Positions 17,041 to 26,217 of a stretch of 64,000 nucleotides of DNA are shown in pieces; within the stretch, counting starts at the first letter, position 1; each line of letters opens with the position of its first letter. Origin of the DNA: Legionella sp. km772. Its GTDB lineage: Bacteria; Pseudomonadota; Gammaproteobacteria; Legionellales; Legionellaceae. Location of the stretch: positions 1-64,000 of the forward strand of contig NZ_RZGQ01000001.1 in assembly GCF_003989735.1 (NCBI RefSeq), in the 5' to 3' direction. The position numbers and the translations under genes were made by a program. Under the pieces are notes generated by a model. The model saw only the letters and a list, made by a program, of their open reading frames with translations, ran no database searches and was not told where the DNA came from.

Positions 17041-17916
17041 CTAACACCTCGTAATGGTAATTTTTTCTAAGGTATTGCCGCTGCCAATAACCAGAATTGC
17101 CTTGTCAAAGACATTGTCTACAATGTAGCGACAGCCTTGCAGCCTATAATTGACCATCACTGATTCCGGCTTTTTGAAAAGCCCGCCACCTCGTAATACC
17201 AAGAGCGCTGGGGCTTCGTTTTGCGACATATTGGCCGGCATTTCAATAATGGTTTTAACGCCATTGTTATAGACCCGAACCGGTTTGAATCGTGCGTTGC
17301 CTTCAATCCTGTAATTGAAATTCAGATTGCCGAGGTACTCATTGGTTTCAGCAAAAGTATTTTCCTTTTGCCGTACAGCCTGCATACGTTTCAGCATCCG
17401 CCATTTGGCTTTGGCCTCATCGGGATAGGTGAAGGAAACATAAGGCATAAAGTCATAGCGATCGGACTTTAAACGGAAATGATAGGTTCTTCTGTCGGTG
17501 GTGACCACCAGCGAAGTATCAAGGCCGGCATCTTTAGGTTTAATCAGCAAATGGATTTGTTGATCCATGCCTGAGCCAGTAATCGACGGTTCAACAATAA
17601 AGCGCGGATCGCCTACATTCATATCGTTAAACTCCTCACCGGGCTGCAAGGCGATATCACAGACCTGCAAGGGCGCGCAGACCACTCTGATTTGACCAGA
17701 GCCATAAACAAAGCTGACTGAGCCATCAGTAGATTGAAAAGGCTTACTGGTCTTGTCCCCCTGTTGAAAGTGCTCAGCGATATTTAAAGCCAACTTATCA
17801 TGGGCAGATAATTCAGGCAGATTTTTGGAAAAATACAGGTTGGCAAGTTCGTTATTGTCTTGAGCAAAACCTGCCAGCGGCAGCAATAAGCCCAATGAAA
17901 GGATTAATTTTTTCAT
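17041..17916 (-). CDS. trbG: TrbG/VirB9-like outer-membrane-complex protein
   Basis: 291 residues with a cleavable signal peptide (MKKLILSLGLLLPLAGFAQ). It has the VirB9/CagX fold features: GSGQIRVVCAPLQVCDIALQ in the N domain and a C domain with NFNYRIEGNARFKPVRVYNNGVKT. It joins TrbH and TrbI in the outer-membrane core complex. The gene follows trbF with two bases between. Confidence 0.93.
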   Translation of the reverse strand: MKKLILSLGLLLPLAGFAQDNNELANLYFSKNLPELSAHDKLALNIAEHFQQGDKTSKPFQSTDGSVSFVYGSGQIRVVCAPLQVCDIALQPGEEFNDMNVGDPRFIVEPSITGSGMDQQIHLLIKPKDAGLDTSLVVTTDRRTYHFRLKSDRYDFMPYVSFTYPDEAKAKWRMLKRMQAVRQKENTFAETNEYLGNLNFNYRIEGNARFKPVRVYNNGVKTIIEMPANMSQNEAPALLVLRGGGLFKKPESVMVNYRLQGCRYIVDNVFDKAILVIGSGNTLEKITITRC

Positions 17917-17918
17917 AG

Positions 17919-18647
17919 CTATTCCCCATGTTTTAAGTCATAAGACCAGTTAAAATCGCGGATATAAATGAGGTGCGGGTTTTTCAAAATGGACTCACTG
18001 GCAATGTCATTGATCTCACTTTCCTGATACATGGTGACAATAGCTTTCATCAAGGCAGGCTTTTGTTTAATGGTTCCATCGCGATTTCTAACCGTCTCAA
18101 TCCAATCAACCTGCCAAGTGTCCTCAGTCTCTTGCAGAACCGATCTGATTTCGATACTGACCAGCTCATGGGCTGCTCTTTCAAAGGGATTGGATTGTTG
18201 CTTGTCGCTGTAGAATTCCTGAACCTTGGTGAGTGCCGCATCGTTTTGGTTTAAATAGGCATAGACCTGAAAAACAGCCTTTTTCTGCAACTCGCTATCG
18301 GCACTGACCATGCGCAGGTTCTCAATGAAATGTGCGGCGGTGGTGCGATAATCATCAATACTCGCTTGTCCAACTCGATCAGCACGGGTCACTGAAAGAG
18401 TGTTACCACTGTAATCCTGCTGAAATACCAGGGGGACAAACTTTGACTGGCTGCCAATTGCAATCAATCCGCCAACGGCAGCTAAGGTCACCAGTAAACT
18501 ACTTAATCCTACCAGCTGCCAGATTTGCAGTGATTTCATCAAGCCTGCGGTGTGGGTATTCCACGCTCTTTTAGCATTGAGATAAGGGTTGTCCGTGAGT
18601 TTTAGTTTTTTGGATGCGGGCGTTAGCCATTGTTTGATTTTATTCAT
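17919..18647 (-). CDS. trbF: TrbF/VirB8-like inner-membrane protein
   Basis: About 242 residues from the ATG at 18647 (GGAGAAGC upstream, ATGA overlap with trbE); the frame extends 20 codons into trbE and this is rejected. It has one membrane segment (about residues 43-65) and then a VirB8-type periplasmic NTF2-like domain, ending with the conserved NPHLIYIRDFNWSYDL. It acts as an assembly hub of the mating channel. Confidence 0.92.
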   Translation of the reverse strand: MNKIKQWLTPASKKLKLTDNPYLNAKRAWNTHTAGLMKSLQIWQLVGLSSLLVTLAAVGGLIAIGSQSKFVPLVFQQDYSGNTLSVTRADRVGQASIDDYRTTAAHFIENLRMVSADSELQKKAVFQVYAYLNQNDAALTKVQEFYSDKQQSNPFERAAHELVSIEIRSVLQETEDTWQVDWIETVRNRDGTIKQKPALMKAIVTMYQESEINDIASESILKNPHLIYIRDFNWSYDLKHGE

Positions 18648-21169
18648 GCTGCTTCTCCATATTGGTTCAAAGTGATACCTTTTTCCAAGAGCCAGTAATT
18701 CACCCATTGTTCGCCGAATTGTTGTTCCAGCTGTTTCATTCGCGCGATGGAATCAGGATCGGTTGACCCGACAAAGGCTAAAGCCAGTGCCCCCAACGCC
18801 AGCTGATAAAGTCTCTGGCCTTTTTCACTGACGTAGTAGTAATCGCGTTTGGGTTGGGCGGTGGCTATGATGTCGATTTGTCGCGGGTTTAAGCCCATGC
18901 TCTCATAAATCAACCGTGTCTCTGGATCACGAGCAAAAAGATTGGGTAAAAAAATTTTGGTGGCTGTGGATTCAACAATAATGTCGAGAATGCCTGAGCC
19001 TGCTGCATGTGATAAATGCTGTGTTGCCATAAAAACCACACAGTTTTTCTTGGCCATGGAATCAAGCCATTCAGCGATCTTGTTTTTAAATACCGGATGC
19101 GCCAGCATCAACCAGGCCTCATCCAACAGGATGAGGGTGGGTCTGCCATCCAATGAGGTTTCAATTCTTCTGAATAAATACAGCAACACTGGCAAGGCAA
19201 ATTTTTCGCCTAAGCCCATCAGATGCTCGATTTCAAAGGTCATGAAGGAAGACAAACCTAGACCGTCGCTTTCGGCATCTAATAAATGTCCCATCAGACC
19301 ATCAATAGTGTATTGTTTTAGGGTTTCACGAATAGGTTCGTCCTGAATAGTCATGACAAATTCAGACAAAGTTTTAGAGCCACTTTGATGCATGCTCATA
19401 ATGGCGTGGCCAATCTCATTGCGCTGCGCGGGTGTTGTGTTTAAGCCGTTTAAAGCCAGAATGGTATCAATCCATTCCATAGCCCATGCCCTGTCTGCTT
19501 TGGTCTCTAAAAACTGTAGGGGCGCAAAAGCAAGCGTTGAGGCTTTATCCGCAATAGTGTAATGTTCGCCACCAGTAGCCTTGCAGGTGGGATACATGGA
19601 CATGCCTTTATCAAAAGAGTAAATACGTGCCTCTTTATATCGCCGCCAGGACAAGGCAATTAACCCGAGATGGGTTGACTTACCCGAACGGGTTGGACCA
19701 AACATGATGCCATGGCCCAAGTCCCTAACATGGAGATTCAGCCTGAAAGGCGTATTGCCGCTGGTGACACAATGGAGCAAGGGCGGTGACAATGCAGGGA
19801 ATAAGGGGCAAGGCGCCTTATTCTCACCTGTCCAGATGCTGGAAGTGGGTAGCAAATCCGCCAGATTCATGGTGTTAATCAAAGGCCTTCTGATATTTTC
19901 AACTCCATGACCTGGCAGGCTGCCCATGAAGGCATCGAGAGTATTAATGGTTTCAGTTCTTGCGGTAAAGCCTAAGGCATTGATGTTCTTTTCAATCATC
20001 AATGCTGCTTTTTCAACCAAAACTCTGTCTTCATCCATCAATATAACAACCGAGGTGTAATAACCTTGGCCGACCATGCCTGAATTGGTTTCTGCAATGG
20101 CTGATTGCGCGTCTTTGACCATATCCAGAGCATCTTCATCAATTACCCCAGAGTTGTTATTAAAAACCTGATCAAAAAAGCCTCTCACCTTTTGTTTCCA
20201 TTTTTTACGATACTTGGTGAAATGAGCGACGGCCTCATGCACATCCATAAAGATAAAGCGAGAACTCCAACGGTATTCAACCGGCAATTGGGTCAGAGCC
20301 GTTAAAATCCCGGGAAAAGACTCCATGGGAAAGCCTTCAATCGCCACGCATTGAATGAACTTTCTGCCAATTTTAGGGGTAATCCCTGTGACCAGCTCCT
20401 GGCCGCCAATCAAGGCATCAAGATAAATCGGGTTTTTAGGCATGTTAACCGGATGATTAAGGCCTGTAATGCAAAATTGTAAGTGTCTTAAGAAATTATC
20501 ATGGACAGGCGAATTAGCTTCCTTTTCAGCAACCAATCTTTCAAGATGAAGACCAGAATTCATCCGCGACTCAAAGTTCCGGCAAGATTGATTAAACTCC
20601 TCAATCAACTGGCAGGTTTTGGCTTTATCACTCAAATGAGCGCCATCATCATCAAACATTAACTCTACAAAACGCTTTTGCGCCAATACAGGGGGAAACC
20701 AGGTCAAGGTAATCACGAAATACCCTTCATAAAGGGTTCCCAATTGTTCAAATAGTGCCCGTCTTTCCTCATCAACAGCTAAAGAAATGGCATCAGGAAA
20801 ATGTGAATGATTTATATCGCTGTAACCAGGCGCTGCACGACGCACCGCATCAACATGGATCATCCATCCATTACCCATGGCCGATAAGGCCTGATTGATA
20901 CGAAATGAAAGCATTTCTCGCGCACCATCCGTGGTATTGGCAATGTCTTCACCACTATAAAGCCAGGCGGCCATGAATGAGCCGTTTTTACCAACAATCA
21001 CCCCATCATCAATCACGGCCGCATAGTTGAGTAAATCGGTCAAACCAGCTTGGTGCGACCTGTGTTTTTTTAAAAGTCGTTCACGTGTTTTCAAGCGGAT
21101 TTCCCAGAACAACAGGCTTAAAAGAACAAGCCCTGTGCTGCTGATTAAAAAACTGATTAATTCAATCAT
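18644..21169 (-). CDS. trbE: TrbE/VirB4 ATPase
   Basis: 841 residues. One or two N-terminal membrane segments are followed by a CagE/TrbE domain and a C-terminal ATPase with Walker A MFGPTRSGKSTHLG around residue 450 and Walker B LILLDEAWLML around residue 650. It powers pilus assembly and substrate transfer. The start overlaps the trbD stop and the end overlaps the trbF start (ATGA). The ICE2 counterpart begins at 63093. Confidence 0.96.
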   Translation of the reverse strand: MIELISFLISSTGLVLLSLLFWEIRLKTRERLLKKHRSHQAGLTDLLNYAAVIDDGVIVGKNGSFMAAWLYSGEDIANTTDGAREMLSFRINQALSAMGNGWMIHVDAVRRAAPGYSDINHSHFPDAISLAVDEERRALFEQLGTLYEGYFVITLTWFPPVLAQKRFVELMFDDDGAHLSDKAKTCQLIEEFNQSCRNFESRMNSGLHLERLVAEKEANSPVHDNFLRHLQFCITGLNHPVNMPKNPIYLDALIGGQELVTGITPKIGRKFIQCVAIEGFPMESFPGILTALTQLPVEYRWSSRFIFMDVHEAVAHFTKYRKKWKQKVRGFFDQVFNNNSGVIDEDALDMVKDAQSAIAETNSGMVGQGYYTSVVILMDEDRVLVEKAALMIEKNINALGFTARTETINTLDAFMGSLPGHGVENIRRPLINTMNLADLLPTSSIWTGENKAPCPLFPALSPPLLHCVTSGNTPFRLNLHVRDLGHGIMFGPTRSGKSTHLGLIALSWRRYKEARIYSFDKGMSMYPTCKATGGEHYTIADKASTLAFAPLQFLETKADRAWAMEWIDTILALNGLNTTPAQRNEIGHAIMSMHQSGSKTLSEFVMTIQDEPIRETLKQYTIDGLMGHLLDAESDGLGLSSFMTFEIEHLMGLGEKFALPVLLYLFRRIETSLDGRPTLILLDEAWLMLAHPVFKNKIAEWLDSMAKKNCVVFMATQHLSHAAGSGILDIIVESTATKIFLPNLFARDPETRLIYESMGLNPRQIDIIATAQPKRDYYYVSEKGQRLYQLALGALALAFVGSTDPDSIARMKQLEQQFGEQWVNYWLLEKGITLNQYGEAA

Positions 21170-21465
21170 TGATAACCTCTTCGATTAGTCCTAAACGGGG
21201 TTGAGCGCGCTGGATAATAGGCCTGATAGCGTCTTTGTCTCAGATAAATTGCTCGCATTGATGGATCTGATTTGGCCATGAGACGAAGACCTTTTAAGGC
21301 TGAAAACCACATCAATACCCCAACAAAGGCCGCTAGCCAGTCTTGGGCTGCAAATATCAGAATGGCGGACAGCAAACCTGAAAACATCACGAGCTCTCGG
21401 TCACCGCCCATGAAAAGACTCGGGCGGTTTCCACATTGGCGGATTGGGATAGTGCGCAAACTCAT
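21166..21465 (-). CDS. trbD: TrbD/VirB3-like protein
   Basis: 99 residues with two adjacent membrane segments ([15 protein letters not shown], then [13 protein letters not shown]) and a basic C-terminus, the usual VirB3 layout. It overlaps trbC and trbE by four bases. It anchors VirB4 at the inner membrane. Confidence 0.92.
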   Translation of the reverse strand: MSLRTIPIRQCGNRPSLFMGGDRELVMFSGLLSAILIFAAQDWLAAFVGVLMWFSALKGLRLMAKSDPSMRAIYLRQRRYQAYYPARSTPFRTNRRGYQ

Positions 21466-21839
21466 GACTGGATATCCTGCGCAATTGTTATCGTAGAAGG
21501 CTTGGAAATTTCAGCGCCTTTTCCGGTAATAGCCGTCATGGTATTTTGAGCAGCAACTAAAAAAGCCAGCACTAGAACAAAAAAGATTAAGGAGCGCATA
21601 AAGCCATTTAACTCACCACCAAAAATCAGCGTTGCCCCTGCAGCAACCAGACCGATAATGGCCGCACTAAAGGCAAAGGGTCCTGTGACAGATTTTTGAA
21701 TTTTGGTGAGCCACGAGTCAAAGGGAAGGCCGCCACCAGCCGTTGCTGCCAATGCTGGATGGGTGATTAACAGCAAAAACAAAATCGTTAATCCCATCAA
21801 GACAAAGTTCTTTTGATTCAATCGGGTTACTTGGTGCAT
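21462..21839 (-). CDS. trbC: TrbC/VirB2 pilin
   Basis: 125 residues with a long signal sequence ending at ALA-AT, then two hydrophobic helices separated by a short loop ([36 protein letters not shown]). This is the pilin subunit. TraF in the same operon is the likely processing and cyclising enzyme. GGAG precedes the ATG. Confidence 0.93.
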   Translation of the reverse strand: MHQVTRLNQKNFVLMGLTILFLLLITHPALAATAGGGLPFDSWLTKIQKSVTGPFAFSAAIIGLVAAGATLIFGGELNGFMRSLIFFVLVLAFLVAAQNTMTAITGKGAEISKPSTITIAQDIQS

Positions 21840-21850
21840 TCATTTTCTCC

Positions 21851-22816
21851 TTAAACAAGTTTTTCAATGTTGTAATGACCATTCTCATAGCCATGAACTG
21901 AGATGATTTCTTCTACCCTGCGACCCTGCGGTGTTCTGGCGATATGCACAACACAATGCACCGCCTCTCCGATCAGCGGCTCAATCTCAGCGGGTGCTGC
22001 AGGGTTTCTGGTAATCAATGATTTCAAACGATAAAGACCAGCCAGACAGTTATTGGCATGGAGAGTTGCAGTACCGCCCTCATGCCCGGTATTCCAGGCA
22101 TCCAGCAAATCCAAAGCCTCAGCGCCACGAACCTCTCCCACGATAATTCTGTCGGGGCGCATCCTGAGCGTGGTTTTCAACAGCTGGGTCATGTTTACAT
22201 CAATGGTCGTGTGATATTGGACACAGTTTTTAGCGGCACACTGGATTTCGCCGGTATCCTCAATGATAAAAATGCGTTCTTGAGGCGCATGAATCACCAT
22301 TTCATTGATGATGGCGTTAACCAAGGTGGTCTTTCCTGATCCAGTGCCACCAATAACCAAGATATTGCGATGTGCTGCAACCGCCTGTTCAATGGTCTCA
22401 CACTGCGCTTCGGTCATAATCGCCGACTCTACATAGTGATTGAGGGTAAAAACCGACAGCGCTTTTTTGCGAATTGCAAAGGTTGGTCGTGAAACAACTG
22501 GCGGAAGCTGCCCAGCAAAACGCGACCCATCCAGAGGCAGTTCACCTTCCAACAAGGGCTTAAAGCGGGTAACTTCCTTACCATGAAACCCCGCAACTGT
22601 TTTGATAATGCTCTCAGCCCGTGCCTCGGTGATACTTCCGATACAACGCATCGTTTCGCCTAAGCGCTCTTGCCAAAGTCTGCCATCTGCATTGAGCATG
22701 ATTTCTACCGTTTTAGGATCACTAAGCGCGCCTATAATCAAACCACCTAAATCACGCTTTAGCTTTTCGCAGGCTCTATCTTTAACCGTTGTACTTTGTT
22801 CTTCTTGCTTTATCAT
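21851..22816 (-). CDS. trbB: TrbB/VirB11 secretion ATPase
   Basis: About 321 residues: Walker [16 protein letters not shown], Asp box [10 protein letters not shown], Walker B-region [19 protein letters not shown] and His box [12 protein letters not shown]. This is a hexameric traffic ATPase on the cytoplasmic face. The ATG at 22816 is chosen by alignment with the ICE2 homologue (61448) and a CAGGA site; the frame runs 15 codons further upstream into lvrC. Confidence 0.95.
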   Translation of the reverse strand: MIKQEEQSTTVKDRACEKLKRDLGGLIIGALSDPKTVEIMLNADGRLWQERLGETMRCIGSITEARAESIIKTVAGFHGKEVTRFKPLLEGELPLDGSRFAGQLPPVVSRPTFAIRKKALSVFTLNHYVESAIMTEAQCETIEQAVAAHRNILVIGGTGSGKTTLVNAIINEMVIHAPQERIFIIEDTGEIQCAAKNCVQYHTTIDVNMTQLLKTTLRMRPDRIIVGEVRGAEALDLLDAWNTGHEGGTATLHANNCLAGLYRLKSLITRNPAAPAEIEPLIGEAVHCVVHIARTPQGRRVEEIISVHGYENGHYNIEKLV

Positions 22817-22844
22817 TTTGGCTAATTCCTGAATGATGATTTTG

Positions 22845-23117
22845 TTATTGATGATATTCACTAAGCTTTACGCTGCTCTTGAATTTGCTGATTAAACGGT
22901 CAACAATGCTTTCCTTATTGGGAGCATTGTCATGAAACCATTGATCTTTTTGGCGTTCCCGATAGATGCGTCGCTGAATTTCATCCCGATGGACGGGAAT
23001 GGATTTAGGTGCGTCAAAAGCAAGGCGCACTTCTCCATCTCGATATCCCACGATCGTGCAGTAAACATCATCATGGATAACGACAGACTCTCCGACTCTT
23101 CTTGTTAATACCAACAT
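22845..23117 (-). CDS. lvrC: LvrC, CsrA-family RNA-binding regulator of the ICE
   Basis: 90 residues from the ATG at 23117 (GGAGAAAAC upstream). It matches CsrA throughout residues 1-50: MLVLTRRVGESVVI, VRLAFDAPKSIPVHRDEI, with the RNA-contacting basic residues kept, plus a longer C-terminal tail than chromosomal CsrA. ICE-borne CsrA paralogues in Legionella bind leaders and control element excision or host traits. It lies between lvrB and trbB, so it is placed to act on the transfer operon mRNA. Confidence 0.92.
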   Translation of the reverse strand: MLVLTRRVGESVVIHDDVYCTIVGYRDGEVRLAFDAPKSIPVHRDEIQRRIYRERQKDQWFHDNAPNKESIVDRLISKFKSSVKLSEYHQ

Positions 23118-23136
23118 GTGTTTTCTCCTGTAGTTT

Positions 23137-23601
23137 TTAAAATAAAAATGCTTTGCACTGCTTGATAGCAGCGAACGCCACCTCTTTACTTGCAGGGGCA
23201 AATTCTTTGGGTGCGACATAAACGTTATTTCGCTTTTTTATGTCACGACAAATGCCAATTAACTGAGGCAAGCTTGGTGGCATTTCACAATGGTCCCGAC
23301 ATTCAATGATGGCCTGATTCAAAGTGTCATCACTGAATCGACTTAACCCCTCCAGCCATTCATTTTTAGCAAACTCCAAAAATCCATCGCTCTTAAACTG
23401 ACTGCGCCACAGGTGCCCATAAAAGACAGCAAAGCGTGTAAACAGATTCTCAATACGCTTTTTATTGCTGTCGATAGCATTGCAGGTTGATGACGTTGTT
23501 TGGCTTGTATTCATCTTCACTGGCGCTTGCTGTGTCTTCTGTTTCTGGGTTCCAGAATGGATCATGGGCTGTGTTTTTAGTACTTGGGCGATGCTTTGCA
23601 T
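23137..23601 (-). CDS. lvrB: LvrB, ICE regulatory-cluster protein
   Basis: About 154 residues from the ATG at 23601, preceded by GAGGAGAAAAGG. The conserved part is RIENLFTRFAVFYGHLWRSQF and ECRDHCEMPPSLPQLI, nearly identical in the ICE2 copy. The weakly conserved N-terminal ~45 residues are encoded out of frame within the end of lvrA (140-base overlap). No domain of known biochemical function is recognised. Confidence 0.85.
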   Translation of the reverse strand: MQSIAQVLKTQPMIHSGTQKQKTQQAPVKMNTSQTTSSTCNAIDSNKKRIENLFTRFAVFYGHLWRSQFKSDGFLEFAKNEWLEGLSRFSDDTLNQAIIECRDHCEMPPSLPQLIGICRDIKKRNNVYVAPKEFAPASKEVAFAAIKQCKAFLF

Positions 23602-24355
23602 TCCTTTTCTCCTCAATTACTTCAATTCTGACTTCATCTTCCCAGCATTTTTGTGCCAACCAGTTTGCTGGATATTTCCAAGCTGGCACCCACTCACCAC
23701 GTGACTCTTTTGCATTGCGGGCTTTAATTTGGCCTTCAATCGCTTGCAGCATAGTTCTTAGGAGCTGATCATCCGGATTGATTTTCTTAAAAGTTTCAAA
23801 CGCACATTCACGCGATTTTTTCTCAGGGTAAAGCGACCAAAATTGCTCGAACATTTGCTGCAAGAAAATATATAAATAATTATCTTCTATATGAGGTGTG
23901 TCGGCTTTTAGGGGTTGAGGTATGTCTGGATTTGTGTCGATAACCTCTACTACGCTTGATTTTATTGATTGTCTTTGTGCTGGGTTTGTGTCGGCTTGCT
24001 GTGTCGGGTTTGTGTCGGCTTTATTTTGGACAGAATAATTCGAATTAGCCAACAAGCATTTTAAAATGAGGTGTTTATCATCGGATTGTATATACACTAG
24101 TCCTGCGCGTTCTAAGGCTTTGATCACGCGTCGTAATTGTTGGCGGCTAGGACTACCTGATTGAATACCTTGATGTGGTTCCACATATAAGGTTTCCGCC
24201 AATGATTGGTAACTAATGCCTCTTTTGATTCCAACAAGCGAAGTAGTAGCATCCATATAAGGTCTTATGCCTAGCAAGTAAGTAACCTGCTGAAGATAGG
24301 GTAATCCCATTAATGCACTAAGTTCTTGTGAAGTTATTTTTAAATAACTATGCAT
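23462..24355 (-). CDS. lvrA: LvrA, ICE regulatory-cluster protein
   Basis: About 297 residues. The N-terminal half (LPYLQQVTYLLGIRPYMD... RQQLRRVIKALERAGLVYIQ) looks like a winged-helix DNA-binding region. The C-terminal half has the FEQFWSLYPEKKSRECAFETF motif also seen in phage replication/primosome proteins. The ATG at 24355 fits the ICE2 homologue better than a TTG at 24409. It diverges from the prpA-type repressor at 24508, which probably controls it. Confidence 0.85.
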   Translation of the reverse strand: MHSYLKITSQELSALMGLPYLQQVTYLLGIRPYMDATTSLVGIKRGISYQSLAETLYVEPHQGIQSGSPSRQQLRRVIKALERAGLVYIQSDDKHLILKCLLANSNYSVQNKADTNPTQQADTNPAQRQSIKSSVVEVIDTNPDIPQPLKADTPHIEDNYLYIFLQQMFEQFWSLYPEKKSRECAFETFKKINPDDQLLRTMLQAIEGQIKARNAKESRGEWVPAWKYPANWLAQKCWEDEVRIEVIEEKRNAKHRPSTKNTAHDPFWNPETEDTASASEDEYKPNNVINLQCYRQQ

Positions 24356-24433
24356 AAAAATATCCAAATTTCTCGTTTTTATATTGTTTTTATGATAAAT
24401 TGAACTCAATAAACATATTTATTGTCACCAAAT

Positions 24434-24461
24434 GTGCTAATTAATGCTTATGATATAGCAC
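24434..24461. promoter_or_regulatory. Candidate operator between lvrA and prpA (ICE1)
   Basis: Inverted repeat GTGCTA / TAGCAC with a 16-base spacer, in the 150-bp divergent region between lvrA and the repressor gene. ICE2 has a similarly spaced GTGCAAT / ATTGCAC at the same place, which supports a conserved repressor site. Confidence 0.45.
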
Positions 24462-24507
24462 GTTTTGTGGTTAATCAAGAGTTATTTCAATTTTTTTAGG
24501 GGGAATA

Positions 24508-25179
24508 GTGTCCACGATTAAAGAAAAAATTGGCCAACGAATTTATGAGGCACGTAAAGCAAAGGGATTGAGCCAACAAGGGTTGGCAAATTTGACTACC
24601 GATCTCAAGCAATCGAGAATTAATAATTGGGAAAATGGGCTACGCACCCCTGGGCCTGAGGAAATTAAACAGTTGGCTAATGCGTTAGAAGTACCCGCGG
24701 CTTTTTTAATGTGCTTATCGGATGAAAAACAAGAGAACCAAACAAAAAAACTCAGTAGGTTGATTCCCTTATTCAACCATCATCAGGCATGTGATGCCAA
24801 ACATTGTCTCAATGAACTACGTGAACAAGGTAGTTCAGATAATGCTGTACTAATTTCTGTTAGCGCAGCGTTATTACCAACATTAGAAGGAGATGCTTTT
24901 GCTTTAAAGATGATTGATGACAGTATGATGCCTGAGTTCAGACTGAATGATACACTGGTGATCGATTCTTCTGTGCAGCCAAAACCGGGAAATTATGTAG
25001 TAGTTAGGATGGATGGTAAATCTGAAGTGATCATTTGCCAGTACAAAAAATTATCTTATACTTCACCAGAATTTGAATTATTAACGTTAAATGATAATTG
25101 GCCAAACATTAAAGTAGGTGATGATATTAAACTCGATATCATTGGAGTCGTGGTGCAATTTATTAGGAATGTCGCCTGA
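24508..25179 (+). CDS. PrpA/LvrR-type LexA-like repressor
   Basis: 223 residues: N-terminal XRE helix-turn-helix (residues 8-65, GLSQQGLANLTTDLKQSRINNWENG) and C-terminal S24/LexA-like domain with the catalytic-type Ser in DDSMMPEF. The position of the LexA lysine (EVTVKRL) reads EVIICQY here, so self-cleavage is doubtful. It diverges from lvrA and probably represses the conjugation genes; the homologue at 59094-59771 is in the equivalent place in ICE2. Confidence 0.88.
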   Translation: MSTIKEKIGQRIYEARKAKGLSQQGLANLTTDLKQSRINNWENGLRTPGPEEIKQLANALEVPAAFLMCLSDEKQENQTKKLSRLIPLFNHHQACDAKHCLNELREQGSSDNAVLISVSAALLPTLEGDAFALKMIDDSMMPEFRLNDTLVIDSSVQPKPGNYVVVRMDGKSEVIICQYKKLSYTSPEFELLTLNDNWPNIKVGDDIKLDIIGVVVQFIRNVA

Positions 25180-25212
25180 CAAAATTAACAATTTTATTTT
25201 GAATACCTTCAT

Positions 25213-26217
25213 ATGGATAAAAATATTACAAACAATCCGATAGCGCAATTCTCTGAAATAATCGGGTTAATTCATAATGCTCGTGAAAAAGCTTATAAAG
25301 CAGTTAATACCCTACTGGTTGATTTATATTGGCAAGTTGGACAATACATTAGCCTGAAAATAAAAAATGCAGAATGGGGTGATGCAATTATCCCTCAATT
25401 GGCTAGCCATATTGCTGAAACTCTACCAGGATTGCGGGGTTTTACTAAAGTAAATCTATTTAGGATGCGTCAGTTTTATGAAACATATTGCCACGATGAA
25501 ATTATCTCACCACTGGTGAGACAATTACCATGGACTCATAATTTAATTATATTGAGTCAAAGCAAGAGTAGAGAAGAACGACTTTTTTATGTTAATCAAG
25601 CCATTCGCGAACAGTGGAGCAAACGAGAATTAGAGCGACAATTAAAGACCGCTCTTTTTGAACGAGCAATGTTACACCCTCAAAAAAGCTCTAAGATACT
25701 TACTGAATTAAGGCCAGAAGCAATTAGCATATTTAAAGATGCCTATATGGTAGAGTTTTTGGATTTACCAGATGGACACGATGAAATAGATTTACAACGA
25801 GGGTTATTACATAAGCTAAAAGATTTTTTAATTGAATTAGGAAAAGATTTTTGCTTTGTTGGTTCAGAATATCCTATCCAAGTTGGTAATCGAGATTTTG
25901 CTATAGATTTATTATTTTTTCATCGGGGATTAAACTGTTTGGTTGCATTTGAATTAAAAGTAGGCCGTTTTGAACCAGAATATTTAGGCAAGCTTTCTTT
26001 TTATCTTGAAGCATTAGATCAAAATGAAAAAAAACAACATGAAAATCCAGCTATTGGAATATTACTGTGTGCAAATAAAGATAATGAAGTTGTTGAATTT
26101 GCTCTAAATAGAACCTTATCACCAGCAGTAATCGCAGAATATAAAACTCAACTACCTGATAAGAAATTATTACGAGAAAAACTACATGAGTTTTTCATAC
26201 AAAACGAACAGCCATGA
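25213..26217 (+). CDS. DUF1016 / YhcG-type PDDEXK nuclease-domain protein
   Basis: 334 residues. The N-terminal DUF1016 domain has the hallmark VDLYWQVGQYI and NLFRMRQFYETY, LPWTHNLIIL. The C-terminal PDDEXK-like nuclease domain has DFAIDLLFFHRGLNCLVAFELKVGRF (catalytic D...E-x-K). Members occur on mobile elements near restriction or DNA-processing genes; their biological role is not settled. It is the first cargo gene after the repressor and overlaps the next gene by ATGA. Confidence 0.88.
   Translation: MDKNITNNPIAQFSEIIGLIHNAREKAYKAVNTLLVDLYWQVGQYISLKIKNAEWGDAIIPQLASHIAETLPGLRGFTKVNLFRMRQFYETYCHDEIISPLVRQLPWTHNLIILSQSKSREERLFYVNQAIREQWSKRELERQLKTALFERAMLHPQKSSKILTELRPEAISIFKDAYMVEFLDLPDGHDEIDLQRGLLHKLKDFLIELGKDFCFVGSEYPIQVGNRDFAIDLLFFHRGLNCLVAFELKVGRFEPEYLGKLSFYLEALDQNEKKQHENPAIGILLCANKDNEVVEFALNRTLSPAVIAEYKTQLPDKKLLREKLHEFFIQNEQP

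Noticed and set aside
22058-22339. Plus-strand 93-codon frame opposite trbB
   Set aside because: Antisense shadow of conserved ATPase motifs.
25180-25212. Terminator after the ICE1 repressor
   Set aside because: AAAATTAACAATTTT is an AT-only hairpin of low stability in AT-rich DNA and is not convincing.
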